Source: CAIYRG01 sp963747255
GTDB taxonomy: Bacteria; Pseudomonadota; Alphaproteobacteria; Micropepsales; Micropepsaceae
Direction of reading: 5' to 3'
DNA length: 64,000 bases
NCBI GenBank assembly: GCA_963747255.1
Contig: CAVVEG010000017.1
Location: 372,001-436,000 of the forward strand
Shown here: piece by piece, positions 34,865 through 43,593 of the stretch
Numbering within the stretch: position 1 is the first letter of the stretch
How the letters are laid out: every line of letters starts with the position of its first letter
The notes under the pieces: model-generated
What the model saw: only the letters and a program-made list of their open reading frames with translations
Database searches by the model: none
Told to the model about the DNA's origin: nothing
Translations under genes and position numbers: made by a program

Positions 34865-35670
34865 ACCGTTGCCATCACCACCATGCCGTCAAAGGCAGGT
34901 TCAACTCCGTCCGGCAATTCGGAAGCCAGCTGCGCGTAATCGATATCGATGTTGAAATTGGTGAGAACCGCGTGCCGTGGTTTCACCTTTTCAATCCAGC
35001 GGAGCGCGGTTTCGACGTTTGCGTGCGTCGGGTGGTCGCGATAACGCAAGGCATCGACAATCCAGGTATGCACGCCCTCCAGCGCCGCGAAAGCCGCATC
35101 GTCCAGGCTGTTGACATCGCTGGAATAGGCAAGCCCGCCAAAGCGGTATCCCAGCGATCGGATGGGCCCATGCTGCTGCCAGAAGGCGCGCACCGGGATT
35201 GCGCCGCCCTCCCCTGCAATTTCCATCGCGGCAAAGGGTTCCGCGAGTTCATGGGCTGTGAGGATCGCCGAGTATCCGTTCATGGGCTCGAAGCAATAGG
35301 CGAATTGCTGTTTTAGCTGCGCCAGCGTCGCCCAGTCGCCATACATCGGGATTCGCTTTCCGGTCGCGAATGTCAGCGGCCGGAGATCGTCAATGCCGTT
35401 GGTCTGATCGGCATGCGGATGCGTCATCAGGACCGCGTCCAGCCGCGAGCAGCGCGCGTCCAGCAATTGCTCGCGCAGATCCGGCGAAGTATCGACCAGC
35501 ACTGTTGTGTGTCCGCGGCGCAGCAGCAGCGAACAGCGCCGGCGGCGGTTTTTCGGATTTGCCGGATCGCAGGCGCCCCATTCGCCGCCTCCGTCTGCTC
35601 CGCCAAGCCGCGGAACGCCTGCGGACGACCCGCAACCGAGGATAACCGCTTCGATGCGCGCATCCGCCAT
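34861..35670 (-). CDS. MBL-fold metallo-hydrolase (PhnP-like)
   Basis: 269 residues. LGCGSSAGVPRLGG start, then DAVLMTHPHADQTNGIDDLRPL, YSSDVNSL (metal Asp region) and HTWIVDALRYRDHPTHANVETAL. The usual HxHxDH reads HPHADQ: the last His is Gln; and the C-terminal LTNxHxDxDY reads LTNFNIDIDY, with Asn for His. Gln at the first site may be a lineage habit, and the second change is less usual (from memory). PhnP-like enzymes cleave cyclic phosphodiesters. It directly follows tatD (no gap), in the usual tatD-MBL order. Confidence 0.85.
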   Translation of the reverse strand: MADARIEAVILGCGSSAGVPRLGGADGGGEWGACDPANPKNRRRRCSLLLRRGHTTVLVDTSPDLREQLLDARCSRLDAVLMTHPHADQTNGIDDLRPLTFATGKRIPMYGDWATLAQLKQQFAYCFEPMNGYSAILTAHELAEPFAAMEIAGEGGAIPVRAFWQQHGPIRSLGYRFGGLAYSSDVNSLDDAAFAALEGVHTWIVDALRYRDHPTHANVETALRWIEKVKPRHAVLTNFNIDIDYAQLASELPDGVEPAFDGMVVMATV

Positions 35671-36459
35671 TCAGGCCGCCGGTACCGGGCGGGCTTTGGA
35701 AAACAGACGGAAAAAATTTTCCGTTGTCGCCTGCGCCAGTTCTGCCGGACTCACATCCTTCAGTTGCGCCAGCATCGCTGCCGTATGCACCAGGAAGGAT
35801 GGCTCGTTGCGTTTGCCGCGCATCGGCTCGGGCGCCAGATAGGGACAATCGGTTTCGATCAGCAGCCGGTTCAACGGCACTTCCTTCAGTGTCGCGCGCA
35901 ACATTTCCGATTTCCTGAACGTCGCAATGCCGGAAACGGAAATATGGAATCCCATCTCCAATGCGGCGCCTGCAAGGCGGGCGCTGCCGGTGAAACAATG
36001 AATAACTCCGCTGAACCCGCCCTGCGCCCGCTCTTCCTCCAGAATGGAAATGGTGTCCTCTTCGGCATCACGCGTGTGGATGACGACAGGTAACCCGCTC
36101 GCCCGGGCCGCCGCAATGTGGCTGCGGAAATTCCGGATCTGCGCCTCGCGCGGACTGTGCTGGTAATAATAGTCCAAACCGGTCTCGCCAAATCCGACGA
36201 CCTTCGGCAGAACGCTTTCGGCGAGCAAGAATTCGGGGTTGGCAACCGGCTCCTTCGCGGCATCGTGCGGATGCACGCCGATCGTGCAGCTGATATCGGC
36301 GGCGCGTTCAGCAATACTGCGCACGGCGGGAAACCGTGCCAGCCCGGTTGATATGGTCAGGAAGTGACGGACGCCTGCGGCGCGAGCGCGGCCCAGAACC
36401 TCGTCGAGCTCAGGCGCAAATTCCGGAAAATCCAGATGGCAGTGGCTGTCAACATACAT
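35671..36459 (-). CDS. TatD family hydrolase (metal-dependent DNase)
   Basis: 262 residues: DSHCHLDFPEF (HxH), GVHPHDA, VGFGETGLDYYYQHSPREAQ (Glu), PVVIHTRDAEEDT, GVIHCFTGSARLA and LLIETDCPYLAPEPMRGKRNEP (Asp). All metal ligands are in place. TatD enzymes trim DNA and D-peptide substrates and help in DNA repair and protein quality control. In many alphaproteobacteria metG lies between holB and tatD; here only 109 bp of non-coding DNA separate them. Confidence 0.94.
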   Translation of the reverse strand: MYVDSHCHLDFPEFAPELDEVLGRARAAGVRHFLTISTGLARFPAVRSIAERAADISCTIGVHPHDAAKEPVANPEFLLAESVLPKVVGFGETGLDYYYQHSPREAQIRNFRSHIAAARASGLPVVIHTRDAEEDTISILEEERAQGGFSGVIHCFTGSARLAGAALEMGFHISVSGIATFRKSEMLRATLKEVPLNRLLIETDCPYLAPEPMRGKRNEPSFLVHTAAMLAQLKDVSPAELAQATTENFFRLFSKARPVPAA

Positions 36460-36568
36460 CGGTCGACCATGGTCAACGCAGCGCGGTAATTCAAGGCTGT
36501 GTTACACCACGTGAAGGCGTTTTGCTGCCGCAATCAATCCCGCCGCTGCGAGTACCGTCTGCCGTGGC

Positions 36569-38179
36569 TCAAGATTGACTTCGGCGGCGCGCGAAAACAA
36601 TGCGTTCAAGCTGTTCCCAGAGCTCGACGGCGCGCGCGTGTCCGCCACCCGACTCTGCGCGCGCGCGTATCCGCCGCGCCACAGCCTGGTTCAGAAACTC
36701 TCCGAATTGCGCGAGTTCGCCGCCGCGCTTCGCAACGCGATCGGCCAGCTTCATCATGGCGATCCAGTCCGGTGATCCTTCCGTTTCGAGCAGACTCTCC
36801 GCGTCGCGTGCGAGTTGCGCTCCCTGATCGCCGGCCAGCCGCAGCGCGAGCCCCAGCGATCCTCCGGCAGCCCGCACCAGGGCAGCGCGGTCATCTTCAG
36901 CAATTTCGGGAACACACTGCGCCAACATCCCGTCGAGGATGCTTTCCGGAAGGGGTTTCAAATCCAGCCGCTGTACCCGTGAGCGGATGGTCGGCAACAG
37001 CCTTCCCGGCGCATGGCTGACCAGGATCAACAATGAATTGCGGGGCGGTTCTTCGAGGACCTTCAGCAGCGCGTTGGCGGCCTGCTCGTTCATTTCGTCC
37101 GCCGAATCGATCAGTGCAATGCGCCAACCTCCGGAAACGGATTTAAGCCCGAAAAATTCGCCGAGGCGGCGTAACTCATCGACGGTGATTACGGATTTCA
37201 GACGCTTGTGCTTTTCGTCCCATGGCCGTCGCAAAACCAGGAGACCGGGATGGGCTTGTGCTTCGATTTGGCGCGACACCGGATCATCCCTGCCGACAGA
37301 CAGATCGGGCGGACCACCGGCCGTTGCGCCATGCCTCAGCAGATACCGCGCAATGCGATAGGCAAGCGTCGCCTTTCCAATTCCCGGTTCGCCACCCAGC
37401 AGCCAGCCCTGCGGAGGTCTGCCGCGCCGGATTGCGTGGCTGGCACGTGAAAGCGCTTCGTCCTGGCCGACCAATTCATAGGTTTCGCGTGGATGCCGCT
37501 GGCCTTCGATGCGGTCCGGCTCGTCCAGCGCGGGTGTTTGCACGGCCGCTCTCATCCCAGGCGGGCCTTCACGATGCTGCCGGATTTCATCGGCCAGAAT
37601 CTCCGCCGGTCGTGAAGCATCCACGATGACGCAGCGCCGCACTTCTGCGCGGGCAATCTCGAGAAAAGACTCGCGCAATTGCCGGTGAAACCCGTCCTCG
37701 AATTGTTCGAAGCGGTTTTCTCCCTTCCCGCGTTGTGCCGTTCGCATCAGGCCCACGCGCGGTTCGATATCCAGCATGAAGGTCAGGTCCGGCATGATCG
37801 TTCCCGCCTGCTGCTGCAGCCGGCGCACGCGATCGATGCCGAGACCGCGTCCGGCGCCCTGATATACAACAGTCGAGTCGCTGAACCGGTCGCAAATCAC
37901 CCATTGTCCGCCGGATAGTGCCGGCTCGATCACCCGCTCGACGTGATCCGCCCGCGCGGCAAGGAAAAGCAAAGTCTCCGAAAGCGCCGTCCACCGCTCC
38001 GGGTCACCTTCGACCAGTATCTTGCGGATGATCTCGGCGCCAGGCGATCCGCCGGGTTCGCGGGTGCGAAGCACATTGCAGCCCTCGCCCGCAAGTTTTT
38101 CCGCGAGCAGCCGCACCTGCGTGGACTTGCCCGCCCCCTCGCCGCCTTCAAACGTAATGAAGCGTCCGCGTACGGGCAT
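36569..38179 (-). CDS. tmk-holB: thymidylate kinase fused to DNA polymerase III delta' subunit (Tmk-HolB)
   Basis: One 536-residue frame. Residues 1-208 are Tmk: TFEGGEGAGKST (P-loop), TREPGGSPGAE, ICDRFSDSTVVYQG (DRY/F region). From Met209 (position 37555) begins HolB: ELVGQDEALSRASHAI, GGEPGIGKATLAYRIARYLL (Walker A), WRIALIDSADEMNEQAANALLKVLEEPP, LLPTIRSRVQRL. The two are normally separate neighbours; no stop lies between them here (the linker is IRQHREGPPG). Either a real fusion or a lost stop from a one-base error, which is plausible given the error rate in this window. Tmk makes dTDP; HolB loads the clamp. It starts one base after the dacC stop. Confidence 0.88.
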   Translation of the reverse strand: MPVRGRFITFEGGEGAGKSTQVRLLAEKLAGEGCNVLRTREPGGSPGAEIIRKILVEGDPERWTALSETLLFLAARADHVERVIEPALSGGQWVICDRFSDSTVVYQGAGRGLGIDRVRRLQQQAGTIMPDLTFMLDIEPRVGLMRTAQRGKGENRFEQFEDGFHRQLRESFLEIARAEVRRCVIVDASRPAEILADEIRQHREGPPGMRAAVQTPALDEPDRIEGQRHPRETYELVGQDEALSRASHAIRRGRPPQGWLLGGEPGIGKATLAYRIARYLLRHGATAGGPPDLSVGRDDPVSRQIEAQAHPGLLVLRRPWDEKHKRLKSVITVDELRRLGEFFGLKSVSGGWRIALIDSADEMNEQAANALLKVLEEPPRNSLLILVSHAPGRLLPTIRSRVQRLDLKPLPESILDGMLAQCVPEIAEDDRAALVRAAGGSLGLALRLAGDQGAQLARDAESLLETEGSPDWIAMMKLADRVAKRGGELAQFGEFLNQAVARRIRARAESGGGHARAVELWEQLERIVFARRRSQS

Positions 38180-39343
38180 TCACGCTTTTGCGCCGAACAT
38201 CAGCGCCTGCAGCCCCGTCATCATCTTGTCCAGGAAGCCGTTGGAAGGAACCTCTTCGGCGGCAACCGCGGGAACAATTTTGTCGGGCTTTCCCGGTATT
38301 GATATCGTCAAGGTTCCGATCTGCTGGCCTGCGGCGATCGGTGCGCGAACCGGACTGTCATAGCGCAGCGTCACCTTCATCTGTGGGCGCGAATCCACCG
38401 ACATCATGACTTTCAGCGGATCTTTGACGGTTACTCCGACGGCTTCCCTGGCTCCGCCCCAGATCGGCGCCGTCGCCACCACATCGCCTTTGCCGGCAAT
38501 CTTGTAATCCTTGAATTCCCGGAACCCGATATCGAGCAGCCGCCGGGCCTCATTGATCCTTTCGTGTTCGCTCTTCAACCCGTTCACCACGAGGATCAAC
38601 CGGCGGCCATTGCGTTCCGCGGAGGCAAGTATTCCGTATCCGCCTGCTTCGGTATGGCCCGTTTTCAGGCCATCCACGCCGGTGCTCTCGCCGATCAGCG
38701 TGTTCCGGTTAGGCTGGCGAATATTGCTCCAGGTGAATTCCTTGATGGCGAAATATTTGTAGTACTCGGGATAGTCGCGGATCACGTGCGCCGCGAGCTT
38801 CACCAGGTCCTCCGACGACATATATTGGCCAGGATCGGGCAGTCCGCTGGAATTGGCGAAATGCGAATGCGCCAGTCCCAGTTCTCTGGCGCGGGCATTC
38901 ATCAGATCGGCAAAGCCGGATTCGGAACCGCCCAGTGCTTCGGCCACAACGACGCAAGCGTCGCCGCCCGACTGGACGATGATCCCTTTCAGAAGATCGT
39001 CCACCGGAATGTCGGAATTCACCGCAACCCACATCTTGGACTCATTGTCCTTCTGACCCTGCCGCCAGGCCGTTTCCGAGACATGCATGGTATCGGTGGG
39101 TTTCAGCCGGCCGTCTTTCAGCCGCTGGAACAACAGTTCCACCGTCATCAGTTTGCTCATGGAAGACGGCGGCATCGGCTGGTCGCAATCCTTGCAGAAC
39201 AGCACTTCGTCGGTGTCGTAATCGTACAGCATCGCCTGTTTGGCGGTGGTGATGATCTCCGCCTGCGCAATGCCGGCCAAACCGGGGGTTAGTCCCGCTG
39301 CAAGCGCAAGGATCAATGGGGTGAGCATACGAGAGTTTGGCAC
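38180..39343 (-). CDS. dacC: D-alanyl-D-alanine carboxypeptidase (PBP5/6, DacC type)
   Basis: 387 residues. Signal peptide (ILALAAGLTPGLAGIAQAE), catalytic SxxK in PPSSMSKLMTVELLF, KTG in VDGLKTGHTEAGGYG. The SxN position reads VQSGGDACVV, so the Asn of SGN is Gly. C-terminal PBP5_C beta domain, then an amphipathic tail (SNGFLDKMMTGLQALMFGAKA) for membrane attachment. It removes the terminal D-Ala from pentapeptides. Followed directly by tmk-holB on the same strand. Confidence 0.93.
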   Translation of the reverse strand: MPNSRMLTPLILALAAGLTPGLAGIAQAEIITTAKQAMLYDYDTDEVLFCKDCDQPMPPSSMSKLMTVELLFQRLKDGRLKPTDTMHVSETAWRQGQKDNESKMWVAVNSDIPVDDLLKGIIVQSGGDACVVVAEALGGSESGFADLMNARARELGLAHSHFANSSGLPDPGQYMSSEDLVKLAAHVIRDYPEYYKYFAIKEFTWSNIRQPNRNTLIGESTGVDGLKTGHTEAGGYGILASAERNGRRLILVVNGLKSEHERINEARRLLDIGFREFKDYKIAGKGDVVATAPIWGGAREAVGVTVKDPLKVMMSVDSRPQMKVTLRYDSPVRAPIAAGQQIGTLTISIPGKPDKIVPAVAAEEVPSNGFLDKMMTGLQALMFGAKA

Positions 39344-39407
39344 GTGACCCTCCTGGGCTTCAGAATTCAGGCCTCCTGGTTATTCGAATCACCAGGCCCT
39401 GAGCGAT

Positions 39408-39584
39408 TAGAGCATTGCCGCGGCAACGGAATACCAGCCCATAACGCGTTCGCGGGCGGTTCGCGCCGAAATTCCCCAACCAAAGCATTTTCCGCCGAAG
39501 TGGCTGCCACTTCGGCGAAGAAAATGCGGCAACCCAAATGAGTTGAAGCGCCATTCCGATTCCTTCCAATCGGAAAACGCTCTA
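39408..39584. repeat. palindromic intergenic repeat (RIME/REP-like)
   Basis: About 177 bp between dacC and rlpA. The ends are inverted: TAGAGC at the left, GCTCTA at the right. Inside is a hairpin at 39485-39527: CGCCGAAGTGG pairs with CCACTTCGGCG around CTG, extended by GCATTTT / AAAATGC, plus a smaller one (TTCCGATT / AATCGGAA) near 39555-39577. Mosaic palindromes of this type, with a TAGAGC...TTTTCC end, occur in many copies in Rhizobiales genomes (from memory). The right end contains the rlpA stop codon. Confidence 0.65.
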
Positions 39585-40587
39585 GCCGGCAGGATCTACG
39601 ATGATCTGGGCGTCATTTTGGCCGAGCGATTCGACCTGCATAAGGGCGGCATCGGCGTCATCCACAGACTGAAACGGGCCGACGCGAACGCGATAGATCG
39701 GCCGGCCATCTTTGGTCCCGGAGAATACCCTGGCGCCCGCGCTGCGCAATCGTGAGGCCAGATAGGCTGCATTCGTCGACGAGATAAAAGAACCGGCCTG
39801 CACGTAGAGCGCCGTCGAAGCGGGAACCTGCCATCTCGATCACCTGCCCGTCGGCAGCCTGCGGCAAAGCCGGCAAAATGGTCTGTTCTACCGGAACCGG
39901 CAAAGCTGAAACCGGCTTTTCGGCAGCGACCGCAACGCCCATCACCGGCGCCAGCATTCCAACCTCGACAGCGCTGACCGGAGCAGCAGGGACGGCAGAC
40001 GCGATCTCCGGCGGAGTTTCATCGGCCAGCGACGCCAGGCCGGGTCCATTCAGATCGGCCCGCCCGAGAAAGGTCACGCGAACTCTCGCCAGCCCTTGTG
40101 TCCGGAAGCCGAGCAGGTCGGCAGCATGCTCCGAGACGTCGATCAGCCGGCCATTGATATAAGGCCCGCGATCATTGACCCGCACGACAATCGAACGGCC
40201 ATTTTCCAGATTGGTGACACGCACATTGACCGGCATCGGCAACGTCGGATGGGCGGCGGTTACCGCGTTCCGGTCGAAGATTTCACCATTTGCCGTCGGT
40301 TTGCCCTGGTAATCCTGGCCATACCAGGAAGCGATTCCCGTGGTGTCGTAGCCCGGCTGTTCCTGCGGATAATACCAGACGCCATCGACCTGATAAGGTT
40401 CGCCGACCTTGTACGCCGGATGCGGTGCGGGAGGAGCCGGCGCCGTTGCAACCGGCGGTACTACCTGCCGGCCGGGCGGGGCCACATTCGAAGCAACGGG
40501 AGAGCGTGTTACCGTGCTCGTCGCGCAGGCGGCAATCAGTCCGGAGAAGGTGATGACAACGGCAATCCTGCCTGAACAGTGCCCCAT
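39582..40587 (-). CDS. rlpA: septal ring lytic transglycosylase RlpA with SPOR domain (frameshift near 39815)
   Basis: Lipoprotein start MGHCSGRIAVVITFSGLIAAC fits a lipobox at LIAAC. The double-psi barrel follows: GIASWYGQDYQGKPTANGEIFDRNAVTAAHPTLPMPVNVRVTNLENGRSIVVRVNDRGPYINGRLIDVS. After a Pro/Ala linker the frame shifts at about 39815, and the other frame gives the SPOR domain: VQAGSFISSTNAAYLASRLRSAGARVFSG ... IYRVRVGPFQSVDDADAAL ... IIVDPAG. It cleaves denuded glycan at the division site. Start taken at 40587 (ATG); 40602 is also possible. The shift is probably sequencing error. Confidence 0.88.
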
Positions 40588-40740
40588 CGCAACGGCTCCC
40601 ACGCGCCGGGTTCGAAACTATCCGAATCAATACGCAACGCGAGCTTAACCCGCTCATCGGTCAGGTCAAATGGCGAATAGTTAACCTTGACGAAGTGACC
40701 GGATAATCCCGCATCGCCGGAGCAATGGATCTGGACACGG

Positions 40741-40758
40741 GGCACCCGATCGGGTGCC
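40741..40758. other. perfect 18 bp palindrome downstream of the molybdoenzyme operon
   Basis: GGCACCCGATCGGGTGCC is a perfect inverted repeat in the 200 bp between rlpA and the stop of the large molybdoenzyme gene. No T-run follows it in either direction, so it is a weak terminator candidate or a protein-binding site. Confidence 0.4.
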
Positions 40759-40788
40759 TCCAGTCAGATTTGACAGGCGCGTGCCCGG

Positions 40789-42987
40789 TTAAAGACTGGC
40801 GAGCTGCGAGAGCTTCACGTTCTTCAGCGGCAATTCACGCACACGCTTGCCTGTTGCCGCGAAGATCGCATTCGTGATCGCCGGCGCGATAGTGGCCGTT
40901 CCGCATTCGCCGATGCCGCCCCATTTCGTTCCACCCGACGGAACCAGATGGACCTCTACTTTCGGCGCCTCGGCCTGCCGCACAACCCGGTAAGTATCGA
41001 AGTTCAGCTCCTGAACCTGTCCCGCCTTCACCGTCATCTCGCCGTAAAGGACCGCCGAAAGCCCGAACATCGCACCCGATTCCATCTGCGCTTCGATGAT
41101 TTTCGGATTGACGACGTGATAGCAATCGACCGCGACCACCAGGCGATCCACGCGGATCTGATCGCGATCACTCACGGTCACCTCGGCTACCGTGCCGACA
41201 ACCGATCCGTGATTTTCCGCCACCGCGATGCCACGCCCGCGGCCCTTCGGAAGCCTGCTCGCCCAGTTGCTCTTGTCGTGCAGAGCTTCGAGCACTCCGA
41301 CGAAATCCTTGCGATCGACCATCGCGCGCCGGAATTCATACGGGTCCTTGCCGCCTGCATGGGCAAGCTCATCGATGAAGCTTTCATAGAAGAAGCAGTT
41401 CTGCGAGCCGCCAACCGAACGCCAGAAATTCACCGGCAGATGCGTGTTCTTCATCACCCCGCCGACATAGAAGTTCGGAATCCTGTAGGCGGAATTCACC
41501 ACGCCATCGACCGCCTGGCCTTCCAGCCCGTTATCCACCGGCCGTCCCAGCGACCGGTTGATCGAACCGACCGCCAGTCTGGCTTCCACGGCCACCGGCA
41601 TGCCATCCGGGCCGAGTGCAGCGCGGAATTTGGCCGCCGCCTGCGGGCGGTAGCGATCGCCGCGAATATCCTGTTCCCGGCTCCACGTCAGTTTCACCGG
41701 GCGTCCGACTTCGCGCGACACGGCGATGGCGTGTTCCATCTCGTCGTTCTTGGAACGCCGTCCAAATCCGCCGCCGATATAGGCATTGTGGATATAGACC
41801 TGCTCCGGCTTGAGACCGGTAGCCTCGGATGCCTGCTGCAACGTCGAAAGCGCCGACTGCGTGCCCATCCAGACATCGACCCGATTGGGCTGCACATGCG
41901 CCGTCGCGTTCAGCGGCTCCATCGGGGCATGCGCCAGATGCGGCACTTCATAAGCGGATTCGATGATTTTTCCCGCATTGGCGAGCGCGCCGACCGCGTC
42001 CCCATCGCTGCGCGCCTGAATCATCGGTTCCGTCAGCGTGTCGCGATACATCTTTTTCATCTGTGTGCTGTCGGAATTGCCGCCGGGTCCGTAATCCCAC
42101 CCGATCTTCAGCGCCTTCAGGCCTTCCATTGCGCGCCACGTGTTGTCTGCAACAACGGCAACCGCGTCCTTCAGCTTCACCACCTTGATAATGCCACGCT
42201 TGCCCGAAACGCCGCTCTCATCCACCGACGCAACCGTGCCACCGGGGACAGGACACGACATGGCCGAGGCATAGGCCATATTCGGGATTTTGGTATCGAT
42301 GCCGTATTTGGCCTCACCATTCACTTTGACCGGCGTGTCGAGACGCGGCAGTGATTTGCCGATCAGTTTGAACTGATCGGGCGTCTTGATCGCAGGCTCC
42401 TTGTCCAGTTTGACTTTTGCCGCATCGGCCGCGACCTGTCCGTAGCTCAGGCGGCGATTTGTGGCTTTGTGGACAACCGCGCCGTTCTCCGCAGTGCATT
42501 CCGATGCCGGCACGTTCCAGCGATTGGCTGCGGCCTGCACCAGGCGCGCGCGCGCGCTGGCGCCGGCCTGTTGCAGATATTGCCAGGACGTCGCAACGCC
42601 GCGCGAGCCGACCGTGTTCTGATCCCGGTACACATTGTTTTCGCGCACATTGCGGTTCGGCGATGCGAACTCGCCTTTGATCTTCGTCCAATCGCATTCC
42701 AGTTCTTCGGCCACCAGCATGGGATTGGAAGTTGCAGCCCCCTGCCCCATTTCGGCATGCGGAATGCGGATGGTGATGGTCTCATCGGGATCGATCACGA
42801 TCCAGGCGCTGATCTCGTTCGCTGCAACCGCGTCATTGCTCCACGGCGCCGGACCAAGCGGCCGCGCGGAAGCAAGCCCGGGAAATGTGAAACCAAGCGC
42901 CAGCCCACCGGCTGCAGAAAGACCACTGACAATGAATTTGCGGCGTGACAGTCCGTCTTCGCCGCGAACAGCCTCGATATGTCCCAT
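40789..42987 (-). CDS. isoquinoline 1-oxidoreductase-type molybdopterin subunit (IorB-like)
   Basis: 732 residues. Tat signal: SRRKFIVSGLSAAGGLALGFTF, so it is exported folded. The membrane-linked xanthine dehydrogenase pattern follows: RIPHAEMGQGAATSNPMLVAEELECDW (repeated MGQG type), NAYIGGGFGRRSKNDEMEHA, VNFWRSVGGSQNCFFYESFIDELAH, GGTKWGGIGECGTATIAPAI (catalytic GECG). The N-terminal half carries the two-half architecture of the IorB group. It oxidises aldehydes or N-heterocycles in the periplasm (family knowledge); substrate unknown. Partner: the [2Fe-2S] subunit 33 bp upstream. ATG at 42987 with GGGAG upstream. Confidence 0.9.
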   Translation of the reverse strand: MGHIEAVRGEDGLSRRKFIVSGLSAAGGLALGFTFPGLASARPLGPAPWSNDAVAANEISAWIVIDPDETITIRIPHAEMGQGAATSNPMLVAEELECDWTKIKGEFASPNRNVRENNVYRDQNTVGSRGVATSWQYLQQAGASARARLVQAAANRWNVPASECTAENGAVVHKATNRRLSYGQVAADAAKVKLDKEPAIKTPDQFKLIGKSLPRLDTPVKVNGEAKYGIDTKIPNMAYASAMSCPVPGGTVASVDESGVSGKRGIIKVVKLKDAVAVVADNTWRAMEGLKALKIGWDYGPGGNSDSTQMKKMYRDTLTEPMIQARSDGDAVGALANAGKIIESAYEVPHLAHAPMEPLNATAHVQPNRVDVWMGTQSALSTLQQASEATGLKPEQVYIHNAYIGGGFGRRSKNDEMEHAIAVSREVGRPVKLTWSREQDIRGDRYRPQAAAKFRAALGPDGMPVAVEARLAVGSINRSLGRPVDNGLEGQAVDGVVNSAYRIPNFYVGGVMKNTHLPVNFWRSVGGSQNCFFYESFIDELAHAGGKDPYEFRRAMVDRKDFVGVLEALHDKSNWASRLPKGRGRGIAVAENHGSVVGTVAEVTVSDRDQIRVDRLVVAVDCYHVVNPKIIEAQMESGAMFGLSAVLYGEMTVKAGQVQELNFDTYRVVRQAEAPKVEVHLVPSGGTKWGGIGECGTATIAPAITNAIFAATGKRVRELPLKNVKLSQLASL

Positions 42988-43020
42988 GGGAATCTCCCGT
43001 TAGCGATTGTGGTCGCGTGA

Positions 43021-43476
43021 TCAGGCCTTGTTCGTCGCGGCGCGGTGAATCGCGCGGCGGATCCGGATATAGGTTCCGCAGCGGCAGATATTCGTGATGC
43101 CGTCGATATCGGCATCCGTTGGATTGGGTTTGTTCTTCAGCAGGGCAGCGGCGGCCATGATCTGCCCAGACTGGCAGTAGCCGCATTGCGGCACGTCTTC
43201 GGCAATCCAGGCCGCCTGTACAGGATGCAGCTTCCCGTCGGCAGATCCGAGACCTTCTATGGTCGTGATCTCCTTGCCTGCGGCCGTCGCGACGGTAACC
43301 GAACAGGACCGCATCGCCACGCCATCGACATGCACGGTGCAGGCGCCGCATTGCGCGATGCCGCAGCCGAATTTCGTGCCGGTCAGGCCGATCTCGTCCC
43401 GGATCGCCCATAACAGCGGCATGTCGGGCTCGATATCGAGCGCGTGTGTTTTGCCGTTCACCTTCAACGTGACCAT
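43021..43476 (-). CDS. (2Fe-2S)-binding small subunit of molybdoenzyme (IorA-like)
   Basis: 151 residues, two [2Fe-2S] domains: CGIAQCGACTVHVDGVAMRSC (plant ferredoxin type, C-x4-C-x2-C-x11-C) and CGYCQSGQ ... CRCGTYIRIRRAIH. It passes electrons from the Mo centre to an acceptor. The ATG at 43476 is used because MVTLKVNGKTHALDIEP is the family N-terminus. It precedes the large subunit on the same strand; no FAD subunit is present, as in IorAB-type enzymes, which pass electrons to cytochromes. Confidence 0.93.
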   Translation of the reverse strand: MVTLKVNGKTHALDIEPDMPLLWAIRDEIGLTGTKFGCGIAQCGACTVHVDGVAMRSCSVTVATAAGKEITTIEGLGSADGKLHPVQAAWIAEDVPQCGYCQSGQIMAAAALLKNKPNPTDADIDGITNICRCGTYIRIRRAIHRAATNKA

Positions 43477-43593
43477 CGAATGCCTCCCAATCTGAAGCCC
43501 GAAATGGCGCCGCCCGCCAACGGCCGCGCTTCCCGCCAACCCATGTTAGCACAGGCCGCCAAGCCTGTGCATTATAGCCAATTGAATATTACG

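Noticed and set aside
40948..42354. Long plus-strand open frame (468 codons) opposite the IorB-like gene
   Set aside because: Antisense shadow of a well-conserved molybdoenzyme; no family pattern in its translation.
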